A stretch of DNA of 44,302 bases. Origin: Mycobacterium scrofulaceum (GTDB lineage: Bacteria; Actinomycetota; Actinomycetes; Mycobacteriales; Mycobacteriaceae). Under the pieces are notes generated by a model. The model was given only the letters and a program-made list of their open reading frames with translations, did not search any database and was not told the origin of the DNA. The DNA is taken from positions 1 to 44,302 of the forward strand of contig NZ_LZJW01000104.1 of the NCBI RefSeq assembly GCF_001667885.1, given 5' to 3'. Positions within the stretch are counted from its first letter, which is position 1, and the number at the start of each line of letters is the position of its first letter. Shown piece after piece: positions 17,079 to 24,284 of the stretch. The translations under genes and the position numbers were made by a program.

Positions 17079-17564
17079 ATGAGCAACGACATCACGCTGT
17101 CGGAACTGCAGGAGTTCATCGCCGCCTTCTGGTACCACTACGACGAAGCCAACTATGACGAGCTGGCCGCCAGCTACGCCCACGATGTGCACTACCTGAC
17201 CCGAAGCGACAGTGGCGCCAGTCCTTTCGAGGAGCTGATGTCGCCCGAACTCGACGGTCGTGCCGCGGTCATCGAGTGGCTGTCCGAGCATCGCAAGCAA
17301 AGCCCCTACCCGCTGCGTCACCACGCCACCAACGTGCACCGCACCGGCACCGATAACGGCGTAGCCCGCGCCCGCTTCTACATCTTCGTCAACCAGATCG
17401 CCAACTTCGTGCCGTTCGCGGTGTCCAGCGGGGTGGTCAACGTCGGTGTGCGCCGAGGCCCCAACGGGCTGGAGTTCACCGATATGGACGTCGTGCTCGA
17501 TGCCACCAACTCCGTGCTGCTATCCGAACTGCACAGCGACACCGCGACCGCGTCGCAACCATGA
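17079..17564 (+). CDS. SnoaL/NTF2-like protein
   Basis: 161 aa from MSNDITLSELQEF; an earlier in-frame ATG at 17019 would add 20 residues of intergenic-looking sequence. The pattern FWYHYDEANYDELAASYAHDVHYL, then DGRAAVIEWLSEH, HHATNVHRT and VARARFYIFV, is that of the cone-shaped NTF2 fold used by SnoaL cyclases, ketosteroid isomerases and many non-catalytic proteins. Lying in a steroid-like operon, a ketosteroid-isomerase-like job is possible, but no catalytic Asp/Tyr pair can be assigned with confidence. The ATG of the next SDR overlaps its stop (ATGA). Confidence 0.75.
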   Translation: MSNDITLSELQEFIAAFWYHYDEANYDELAASYAHDVHYLTRSDSGASPFEELMSPELDGRAAVIEWLSEHRKQSPYPLRHHATNVHRTGTDNGVARARFYIFVNQIANFVPFAVSSGVVNVGVRRGPNGLEFTDMDVVLDATNSVLLSELHSDTATASQP

Positions 17565-18433
17565 CCGTTCAAGAGCTCTTCTCTGGCGGCGTAGCCGTCA
17601 TCACCGGTGCCGGCTCCGGGATCGGCGCCGGCATGGCCCGCTATGCCGGCAAATTGGGCATGACCGTGGTGCTCGCCGATGTCGATGCGCACAGCATTTC
17701 CGCCCTGCGCGAGGAGCTCACCGCCGCGGGAAACGGCGCGGTCGATATGGTCTGCGACGTAAGAGATCCCGTCGCCATGCAAGAACTCGCCGACAAGACC
17801 TATCGCGATGTCGGGCCGGTGCGATTGGTGGTAAACAATGCCGGAATCGAACAGTTCGGGTACTTGTGGGACACCCCGGTGGTCAACTGGCAGCGGATCG
17901 TCGACATCAACATCAGCGGGGTCTTCTACGGCATCCGCGCGTTTCTGCCGCGGATGATGGCGAGCCCTGAGCAGGCGTGGGTGTGGAACGTGTCGTCGGT
18001 CGGTGGGGTCGTCGCGATGCCATTGCAAACGCCCTACATCGTGAGCAAGCACGCCGTGCTGGCGATGACCGAGTGCCTCAACCTCGAAGTACAGTCCAGC
18101 GGCCACGACCACCACATTCACGTCCAGGCGGTGCTGCCGGGCCCGGTGCGGTCCAACATTTTCGAATCAGCCGGTGGCGTCGACGGCAACGGCGCCACCG
18201 ACGTCGCGGCTGCCGAGGCTCACCGTTCGGCCATGCTCGACCTGAAGGCCGACGCGATGGACCCGCTGACAGCGGCGGCGGTGGTGTTCGAGCAAGCCGC
18301 TCAAGGCGGCTTCTATCTGCTCACTCATCCCGACTATGTTCGATCGGCGATGCAAGATCGCGCCAACATCCTTGCGTCCCAACAAGCGCCGGTATTGCGC
18401 ACCGAGCGCCGGTTCGACCCCGCGCGGCATTAA
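17561..18433 (+). CDS. Short-chain dehydrogenase/reductase (SDR)
   Basis: 290 aa. The cofactor site TGAGSGIG is at residues 15-22, NNAG at 92-95, the Ser in NVSSVGG at 145-146, and Tyr159/Lys163 in YIVSK. An Asp after VVLAD suggests NAD preference. The C-terminus is about 40 residues longer than the shortest SDRs and resembles the 'SDR family NAD(P)-dependent' steroid/hydroxyacyl type common in mycobacterial lipid loci. Sitting after the crotonase and FadE genes, it could oxidise a beta-hydroxyacyl-CoA or a ring hydroxyl. It overlaps the upstream gene by four bases and ends one base before the esterase GTG. Confidence 0.9.
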   Translation: MTVQELFSGGVAVITGAGSGIGAGMARYAGKLGMTVVLADVDAHSISALREELTAAGNGAVDMVCDVRDPVAMQELADKTYRDVGPVRLVVNNAGIEQFGYLWDTPVVNWQRIVDINISGVFYGIRAFLPRMMASPEQAWVWNVSSVGGVVAMPLQTPYIVSKHAVLAMTECLNLEVQSSGHDHHIHVQAVLPGPVRSNIFESAGGVDGNGATDVAAAEAHRSAMLDLKADAMDPLTAAAVVFEQAAQGGFYLLTHPDYVRSAMQDRANILASQQAPVLRTERRFDPARH

Positions 18434-18434
18434 A

Positions 18435-19379
18435 GTGCCGACTCCCCCGCTGGATCCCGACGCCGCCGCCCGAGTCGCGTCGTTCGGTACGATCCCGCCG
18501 ATGCGCCAACGCGGCCTAGCCGCGGTGCGGGCCGCGATCGAATCCGCGCCGCTGCCCGAGGCAATGCCACAGATGGACAGCGTCACCGACATCACCATCC
18601 CGGGCCCCGCAGGGCCGATACCCGCGCGAATCTACCGTCCCACCAAGGATTCCCACACACCCGTGCTGGTGTATTTCCACGGCGGCGGCCTGGTCATGGG
18701 ATCCAACCACTCGTTCGAACCACTGGCCCGCGCGCTCGCCTCGGCGTCGATGTCCACCGTCGTCGCCGTCGACTACCGCCTGGCCCCCGAAGCGGCACCC
18801 CCGGCGCAGTTCGACGACGCCTACGCCGCCACTGAATGGGTATCACGCCGAGCCGCCGAGCTACGTGTCGACGCCAACCGGCTCGCAGTGGTCGGCGACA
18901 GCGCCGGAGGTTCGTTGGCGGCCGCGGTTGCACTGGCCGCACGTGACCGCCGCGGTCCGGCGATCTGCGCGCAGGTGCTGCTGTATCCGGGCCTGGATCG
19001 CGACATGACCGCCCCGTCGGTCGCCTCGACGGCCGACGCGCCGCTGCTCACCCGCGACGACATCGAGTACATGCACGCACTTGCCGACGGAGATGCCGGG
19101 CCGCCCGAGGACCCGTACCTGGTTCCTGCCTACGCCTCCGACCTCTCTGGGCTGCCGCCCGCGATCGTGGTCACCGGTGGCTGCGACCCAATCCGGGACT
19201 GGGGTGAGCGATACGCGGTCCGGCTCAGGGACGTCGGAGTTCAGACCACCCTCACCCGCTATCCGGGCACCTACCACGGATTCCTCATGTACCCCGACGC
19301 GACCGCCCGCGGCCGACTCGCCATCGCCGAAATCGGCGCGGTATTGAGCGCCAAGTTCGCCAATCCGCTCCCATTTTGA
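18435..19379 (+). CDS. Alpha/beta hydrolase, HSL family (second copy in window)
   Basis: 314 aa from the GTG at 18435, one base after the SDR stop; longer readings upstream lie within the SDR gene. HGGG at residues 82-85, Ser156 in GDSAGG, Asp251 in GGCDPIRD and His281 in GTYHGF make a complete catalytic set. It shares the family with the 3691 protein but differs in the N-terminal cap (VPTPPLDPDAAARVASFG). Likely roles are hydrolysis of an ester formed by the Baeyer-Villiger enzyme or of a substrate ester. No signal peptide is visible. Confidence 0.9.
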   Translation: MPTPPLDPDAAARVASFGTIPPMRQRGLAAVRAAIESAPLPEAMPQMDSVTDITIPGPAGPIPARIYRPTKDSHTPVLVYFHGGGLVMGSNHSFEPLARALASASMSTVVAVDYRLAPEAAPPAQFDDAYAATEWVSRRAAELRVDANRLAVVGDSAGGSLAAAVALAARDRRGPAICAQVLLYPGLDRDMTAPSVASTADAPLLTRDDIEYMHALADGDAGPPEDPYLVPAYASDLSGLPPAIVVTGGCDPIRDWGERYAVRLRDVGVQTTLTRYPGTYHGFLMYPDATARGRLAIAEIGAVLSAKFANPLPF

Positions 19380-19466
19380 CGTCCCGATCACCGGACACGC
19401 ATCGACCCTACGACGACGGTGCCGGAGACAATTACACCAATCCAAACATGCAGAAGGAGACCGCTG

Positions 19467-20543
19467 ATGCTTACGGATGAGCGCCGGATGGAGCTTTCCA
19501 ACGTTTTGCGGCCCGCCGCCCCGCCGCGCGAAATCGACAACGTCTACACCGCCGACCAACGCGAGCGGCTGCTCAATGTCGTACACGCGCACGGTCCTTG
19601 GAAGCTGATCATCGCCCAACACTTCGCGTCGGCTGACGAATTGATGGCCACCATGAGCGGCGCCTTCCCCGAGGGATTCACTCCGTCGCTGGACCTCTTT
19701 CTGACGCCGACATTCCGCGGCTACTTGGCCAACTACGGGGCCGTCCTGTACCCGGAGCTGCACGACTGCTTCTACAACGCCACGTTCCTCGAGCACGCGA
19801 AGAGCTACTGGAACGCCGAGTACGCCAAGCCTGAGATGATGCTGTTCAACATCAACGGCCCCTGCGCCAACCGCGATCCCGGCCATCTGGACTCGCCGAG
19901 CTTTCGCGGTGTACGCCACGAGAACGCCCCCACCTGGCTGTGCAGCGTGATGGGCAAGTCGGGCCTGTTCACCGACTACCTCATCAAAATGGCTCAGGTC
20001 ATCACCTGGTTCTCCCTCGACGAGGGGTCCGGTTTTACCTATTGGCCCGACGGCCCACTCAAGCCCCCCTCCCGGGTCTTGCCGCCGATCAATAACCGCG
20101 GAGTGGTCGTTCAGAACGAGATGATGGTGCACCGCGGAGAAGCCAACGGGCCGCTGGAACAACAGATTCCGCCGGGGCTGGCCTTCGACACCGTCTTCGC
20201 CGGCGACCCGGCCGACCCCAACCACTGGCTTCTGAAGAACGGCGACGACGTCATCGCCCGCCACCACACCGATGAGTTACGTTTCCTGGTGCACTGGTCC
20301 GCCGAAGTGTTCTCAGACTTCGAGGAACTCAAAAAGAACATGGACGGCTCCGACGACATCACGATCGAACGGGCCATCGGCATCATGGTCGACGACCTCA
20401 AGGGCAAGGGCATCAAGCTCGACACTCCCAGCGATCCCCTGCACGACCCTGGATTCATTGCCGCGCTTAACGCTGCCTACGACCTCGGCGGACCGACAAG
20501 CTATCCAGAAGAAGCGCCACTGAGTGCGTTCCAATTGGCTTAA
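19467..20543 (+). CDS. Unrecognised 358-aa protein with a possible HxD...H iron site
   Basis: The ATG at 19467 has AGAAGGAGA just upstream and is preferred over a GTG at 19419. I do not recognise the family by name. An HxD pair occurs at His140/Asp142 (GHLDSPSF), followed 80 residues later by His222-Arg223 (MMVHRGE), preceded by a short strand VVVQNE. This order and spacing match the facial triad of non-haem Fe(II)/2-oxoglutarate or PhyH-like oxygenases, where the distal His lies in a strand reading roughly xxxHRG. Numerous aromatic residues sit between (FNINGP, FTYWPDGP). The gene follows the side-chain run after an 87-bp gap and ends near a hairpin. A hydroxylase acting on the substrate is possible; this is inference. 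Confidence 0.7.
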   Translation: MLTDERRMELSNVLRPAAPPREIDNVYTADQRERLLNVVHAHGPWKLIIAQHFASADELMATMSGAFPEGFTPSLDLFLTPTFRGYLANYGAVLYPELHDCFYNATFLEHAKSYWNAEYAKPEMMLFNINGPCANRDPGHLDSPSFRGVRHENAPTWLCSVMGKSGLFTDYLIKMAQVITWFSLDEGSGFTYWPDGPLKPPSRVLPPINNRGVVVQNEMMVHRGEANGPLEQQIPPGLAFDTVFAGDPADPNHWLLKNGDDVIARHHTDELRFLVHWSAEVFSDFEELKKNMDGSDDITIERAIGIMVDDLKGKGIKLDTPSDPLHDPGFIAALNAAYDLGGPTSYPEEAPLSAFQLA

Positions 20544-20588
20544 GCACCGAAGGCGCAGCATCAAGGATCATTTCGGCGAATCCCGGGG

Positions 20589-20615
20589 CATCCCGACTTG
20601 GCCGGCTTCGGGATG
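20589..20615. terminator. Candidate bidirectional terminator hairpin
   Basis: CATCCCGA (20589-20596) and TCGGGATG (20608-20615) form a perfect 8-bp stem with an 11-base loop. The element lies 46 bases after the end of the plus-strand run and before the convergent TetR gene, which is where a two-way terminator is expected. There is no T-run. Confidence 0.55.
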
Positions 20616-20732
20616 TGCGACGACGTTTGGGCCCGCCCCCGCCCGATGAAGGCGCTCACGTGGGGCAACGAAATGTCCCCGAGAGCCACACGACGTTGGA
20701 TCTATCGTGATCGACCGACCGTGAACTGCGGC

Positions 20733-21332
20733 TCAGACAGCCGGGCACGCTAGCGTTCCTACGATCATCTGCATGCCGGATCGCAACGCGGATTGCAGGG
20801 CGGCGAAATCGCCGTGCTGGACCCAGTGGACGTAGGCGTGCCGACACGCTTGAACCACCAGCTGAGCAGGCAGCTCTCGGGTGAATGGGTCATCGCTTAG
20901 ATCGAACCGGGCGGCAAGGAACTCGGTGATGGAAGCCACAAGGTCTTGTCCCCAGTCCAGCCACCGCAATCGGTATTGGGGATCGTTGATCATCATCGCC
21001 ATGAACCTGCGATCGATCTCCATCCGGCCCCGCCGGGGAACTTCGGTGCTGAATGCCGCAACGAGGACCTCGACGGTGTCGCTGTCCGGTGCTGCGTCAC
21101 GCAAGATCTCGATGCTCAGCCTGCCGAATTCACGGAATAGCGGCATAACGACGTCTTCTTTGACCGGGAAGTAACGGTGAAACGTCCGCGGCGCAATGCC
21201 CACCGCTTCGCAGATCCGCTCGACGGTCGCCGAGGTAGACCCGTCGGCGAGAAACGTGTCGCGGGCAGCTAGCGCGATGTGCATCCGAAGGTCCTCGGCG
21301 CGACGCTCCGCGTGCGTCGCCGGACTGTTCAC
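20733..21332 (-). CDS. TetR-family transcriptional regulator
   Basis: GTG at 21332, preceded by GAGGTAAGG, gives 199 aa; an in-frame ATG further upstream gives a 19-residue non-conserved extension. The DNA-binding domain (about residues 10-60) contains the helix-turn-helix TVERICEAVGIAPRTFHRYF. The all-helical C-terminal domain would bind a ligand. It is divergent from the 21644 gene, and the shared promoter region has three strong palindromes that could be its operators. TetR repressors in mycobacterial steroid loci (KstR, KstR2) sense CoA-thioester intermediates; a similar logic is plausible here. Confidence 0.92.
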   Translation of the reverse strand: MNSPATHAERRAEDLRMHIALAARDTFLADGSTSATVERICEAVGIAPRTFHRYFPVKEDVVMPLFREFGRLSIEILRDAAPDSDTVEVLVAAFSTEVPRRGRMEIDRRFMAMMINDPQYRLRWLDWGQDLVASITEFLAARFDLSDDPFTRELPAQLVVQACRHAYVHWVQHGDFAALQSALRSGMQMIVGTLACPAV

Positions 21333-21422
21333 CAGCCTTACCTCACTTCCTCGCCGCACAAAACAGCATGTCGATCCTAACCGCGACAATCCCTTGACTC
21401 ATGTACTCGCACCTGCGACGGC

Positions 21423-21439
21423 ATCCCGCTGAGCGGGAT
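21423..21439. promoter_or_regulatory. 17-bp perfect palindrome, candidate TetR operator
   Basis: ATCCCGCTGAGCGGGAT is an exact palindrome with 8-bp arms around one central base. It lies about 90 bp upstream of the TetR start, in the divergent gap between the TetR gene and the 21644 gene. Length and symmetry fit a TetR dimer site. As a hairpin its one-base loop would be too tight, which favours a DNA-binding site. Confidence 0.55.
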
Positions 21440-21479
21440 CGCGATGGTGACGCACACCTCTGCGGGACTAACATCGTGT

Positions 21480-21513
21480 TGTCAGATTCTGCCATTCATG
21501 TCGCAATCTGACA
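21480..21513. promoter_or_regulatory. Long inverted repeat with 9-bp arms, candidate operator
   Basis: TGTCAGATT (21480-21488) and AATCTGACA (21505-21513) are exact inverted copies with a 16-bp spacer. The AT-containing arms stand out from the GC-rich surroundings. Half-site centres are 25 bp apart, so this could bind two dimers or a looping regulator. It lies between the 17-bp palindrome and the 21644 gene. Confidence 0.5.
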
Positions 21514-21566
21514 CGCCACCGCAGTGACGTGCCGCCCAACAGTGGCCCTTTGACAGGTATGCGATG

Positions 21567-21584
21567 GCCCGCCCCCAGGCGGGC
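21567..21584 (+). promoter_or_regulatory. Leader hairpin upstream of the 21644 gene
   Basis: GCCCGCC (21567-21573), a CCCA loop and GGCGGGC (21578-21584) make a strong stem-loop 60 bases before the ATG of the next gene. A TTGACA hexamer occurs at 21550-21555, but no convincing -10 box follows at the right spacing. The element could be a 5'-UTR stem, an attenuator or another binding site. Confidence 0.4.
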
Positions 21585-21643
21585 TGAACCACCCAGCCAA
21601 CGAGGTCACGACACTAGCCGAGCCCAATTGAGGAGAAACCCCG

Positions 21644-22552
21644 ATGACCACTGAGACCGAAGAACTCAACTATGACGACTACACCCATGACTTCATGGGG
21701 AAGGTCGGCAACGTCCAAGACTTTTCCCGCGATTTCCTCATGGGCCTAGCGCGAGTGTTCGAAGACGTCTTGAACTTCATGCCCTACGCCCATGTCAAGA
21801 TCTATTCGGAGAAGGTCGGCATTAGCGCGGCCATGGATGTCGCCGCGGAGCTGTCGCGGGCGGGGATGCGCCAAGTGATGCCGATGGGGCGCTACATCGC
21901 CCCTCCGGGTTGGGACTGGAAAAACGCTCAATACCAAGCGATTCCCTTTGATGTGCAGACTGAGGACCTGACCAAGCCGGCCCTGATACGTCTGATCAAA
22001 ACCTATTGGGACCAGTACCTCAAAGGACACAACTATTTCATCGACCAGTGGACCAAGATCCTCCCTGAGGAGGAGGTCTGGCTCGGGCTTCCCGACATGT
22101 ATCAACTCATCATCGATTACCAATACCCCAAGCTGGCCAGAGTGTTCAAGATCGAGCCAGTGCACGTGGTGGACTTTCTCAAGTTGGCCTGCCTGAGCAT
22201 CGATGGCACGCTCGGGTACGGCGGCGAGTACATCGTGTACAACCCCGATCACGTGGTTCTCAACATGCGTCGGTGCGAAGTGCTGCAGAAGTACACCGAC
22301 GAAGGCCTCTACCCACCGGCACGGGCCTGGATGAACTGCACTTTTGAGCAGCGAATCTCAGCCCCGTTCTTTCCTGGGTGCAAACTCGACATCAACTTGC
22401 CGCCGAAGGATTTCAAGTTTGCCCAAGGAGAACCATTCTGCGTGTGGACGTACACGCGCGGTGAAGCAAACCATAAGGCGGCCGCGGCCGCCCCTGATCC
22501 CAGAGCCAGCGCGATGAAGAAGATCCCCATCATGCCGGTGTCATCGACCTAG
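21644..22552 (+). CDS. Conserved protein of unknown function, 302 aa
   Basis: The ATG at 21644 has GAGGAGAA nine bases upstream and the reading frame is well formed, so the gene is real. I do not recognise the family with confidence. It is soluble, rich in Trp/Tyr/Phe, and the C-terminal half has five cysteines, including RRCEVLQKY, MNCTFEQ, FPGCKLD and EPFCVWTY. A GTLGYGGEYIVYNPDH segment precedes them. The L-2-amino-thiazoline-4-carboxylate hydrolase-like group shares a Cys-containing C-terminal half and is a weak candidate. It is divergent from the TetR regulator and points toward the Rieske oxygenase gene, suggesting a tie to steroid ring hydroxylation. Confidence 0.8.
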   Translation: MTTETEELNYDDYTHDFMGKVGNVQDFSRDFLMGLARVFEDVLNFMPYAHVKIYSEKVGISAAMDVAAELSRAGMRQVMPMGRYIAPPGWDWKNAQYQAIPFDVQTEDLTKPALIRLIKTYWDQYLKGHNYFIDQWTKILPEEEVWLGLPDMYQLIIDYQYPKLARVFKIEPVHVVDFLKLACLSIDGTLGYGGEYIVYNPDHVVLNMRRCEVLQKYTDEGLYPPARAWMNCTFEQRISAPFFPGCKLDINLPPKDFKFAQGEPFCVWTYTRGEANHKAAAAAPDPRASAMKKIPIMPVSST

Positions 22553-22751
22553 GAAGCGGCGTGGTCGCGGATCCTCGGCCAAGAGTTGCGAGGCCGGCCA
22601 AGCCCGACCATGAACGGCCCGTATGGCACGACCGGAGACTCAGCGCACCGCGCCCTAGCGATAAGTCGAAATGCTCGCATGGGGCGGGCTCCCTCAGACG
22701 CGCGGTCACCATCAACTCTCATTCGCCACTGGACCACCAAAGGGTTCCCCC

Positions 22752-23039
22752 TTACCCGCCATCGACCACCGATAGCGTCCCCGCTCGCACGGCGTCGACG
22801 ATCGACTCGGCCAGAGCCGAGCATGACAGGAAGAGATTGCATCCGCCGTATGGGGCCAGTTGCGTCGCAGCCGATCTCTCCTCACAGCGGGCCAGGGCCG
22901 AGGCTGTCCACTGCACACTCGTCTGGTTCAAGCTGCTTTTACGAACCTGCACTCGCGCTCCACAGCGCCGGCATGCCACGGGCATCATTGGCATGTCGGC
23001 GAGGCGCTCGTCCTCTCTCACAAGCGAAGCCACCGTCAT
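22752..23039 (-). CDS. Small Cys-rich protein translationally coupled to KshA
   Basis: 95 aa from the ATG that overlaps the KshA stop (TGATG); a GTG one codon earlier is also possible. Cys23 and Cys26 (VACRRCGARV) form a CxxC knuckle, followed by KSSLNQTSVQW and Cys52, Cys67 and Cys73 (FLSCSAL). From memory, small actinobacterial proteins with a CxxCG start and a TSVQW motif lie beside Rieske oxygenase genes. The overlap makes co-translation with the oxygenase very likely. Possible roles are a zinc or iron-sulfur binding partner, or an assembly or electron-transfer factor. No full ferredoxin motif is present. Confidence 0.72.
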   Translation of the reverse strand: MTVASLVREDERLADMPMMPVACRRCGARVQVRKSSLNQTSVQWTASALARCEERSAATQLAPYGGCNLFLSCSALAESIVDAVRAGTLSVVDGG

Positions 23040-24190
23040 CACACCGAGTCTTTGGCGGTAGCCTGCGCAGCGATATTGGACTCGACCACCTTCATCCAGG
23101 CCTCGTACGGACGGGTGGTGTCGAGCTCAAACTCGAAGCGGTCCACCATATCCGGTTGAACATCGGCGACATCGACGTAGAACTGTTCGTACCATCGACG
23201 TAGTTGGTAAACCGGGCCGTCTTCTTCGACCAAGAGCGGATTATCGATGCGCGCCTTGTGCCGCCAGATCTGCACATCTTGTTCGAAGCCGAGTTTGACG
23301 AAGTCGCCCAGGGCGACCGCAGTCTGCACCGCGACATCATCGGGTAGCGCCTCGGATTTCTTGACGATAATGCCGTACTGCAGCACAAAGGAATTCGCGT
23401 CAACTGGGTAATGACAATTGATCAAGACGGTGTGGTGGTCACCATCCGCGTAGTGATAAGTCAGGTCGTCGACCATGAAAGACGGTCCGTAGTAGGAAGC
23501 CACCGATGTCGTGCCGAGCAACTGCGGACCTTCTGTGCCACCCAGGTCCGGTCGGCCCGCACTGTTCATGTACTGGGTAGCCACGTGCCCTTCGAAGATG
23601 TTCTTGAAATGAGTGGGCAGGGAGCCGTGGATGTAGAAGAAGTGGGCCATGTCCACGACGTTGTCGATGATTTCACGGCAGTTGGTGTTCACGACGGTCG
23701 TGTACCAGTGCCAATCGGTCCACTCGTCGCTGGTGGCGCCTTCGATGCGTGGGATCGCGACCTCAGGTGGGGGTGGTTTGCGCTCGGGATCGTTCCACAC
23801 AAACAACATGCCGTCCTGCTGCAGGGTGGTCCACGCTTGCGTGCGGGCCAGCTTGGGTGTGCGCTTGCTGTAGGGCACCAGCTTGCAGCGTCCGTCACCA
23901 CCCCAGCGCCAGTCATGGAACGGGCACGCCACCTCGTTGCCCTTGACCTCACCTTGCGACAGGTCACCGCCCATGTGGCGGCAGTAGCCGTCGAGGACAT
24001 TGACCTGTCCATCACCGCCGCGAAACACCACCAGCTTCTGGCCGAAGGCATTGATCGCGTGCGGTTTGCCGTCACTGAAGTCTTTGATGAGACCTAGGCA
24101 ATGCCAGCCGCGGGCGAATCGCGTTGGGGCAGCATCGGCCTCGATCAGCCGAACTTCGCCGGCTTCGGACTGCGAATTCATGGGCGCCAT
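23039..24190 (-). CDS. kshA: Rieske non-haem oxygenase, KshA-type 3-ketosteroid 9-alpha-hydroxylase
   Basis: 383 aa. The Rieske [2Fe-2S] ligands are Cys70, His72, Cys89 and His92 (CRH...CPFH). The mononuclear iron ligands are His183 and His188 in DMAHFFYIHG, with Asp305 in EQDVQIW, as in KshA. The preceding Asn177/Asp180 bridge segment (NVVD) is also present. KshA hydroxylates C9 of 1,4-androstadiene-3,17-dione-type steroids; with KstD this breaks ring B. No KshB reductase gene lies in the window, so the electron donor must be encoded elsewhere. Close KshA relatives differ in whether they accept free steroids or side-chain CoA esters, which cannot be read here. Two starts nine bases apart are possible. 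Confidence 0.93.
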   Translation of the reverse strand: MAPMNSQSEAGEVRLIEADAAPTRFARGWHCLGLIKDFSDGKPHAINAFGQKLVVFRGGDGQVNVLDGYCRHMGGDLSQGEVKGNEVACPFHDWRWGGDGRCKLVPYSKRTPKLARTQAWTTLQQDGMLFVWNDPERKPPPPEVAIPRIEGATSDEWTDWHWYTTVVNTNCREIIDNVVDMAHFFYIHGSLPTHFKNIFEGHVATQYMNSAGRPDLGGTEGPQLLGTTSVASYYGPSFMVDDLTYHYADGDHHTVLINCHYPVDANSFVLQYGIIVKKSEALPDDVAVQTAVALGDFVKLGFEQDVQIWRHKARIDNPLLVEEDGPVYQLRRWYEQFYVDVADVQPDMVDRFEFELDTTRPYEAWMKVVESNIAAQATAKDSV

Positions 24191-24284
24191 TCAACCCCGA
24201 CTGACCGGCAGGTGTAGGGCACGTGTTCCACTGATCAGGACGCCTCTTCCCGCTAAGCAGCCCGACCGGTTACCGTTCCCAGGC

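Noticed and set aside
22561..23061. Plus-strand frames across the gap between the 21644 gene and kshA
   Set aside because: They run opposite the Cys-rich mini-protein, which has a coupled start and a coherent Cys pattern; the plus-strand products look random.
24191..24284. Searched the kshA/kstD divergent promoter for a KstR-like palindrome
   Set aside because: A CACGTG core and scattered half-sites are present, but no TnnAACnnGTTnnA match and no long dyad could be seen.
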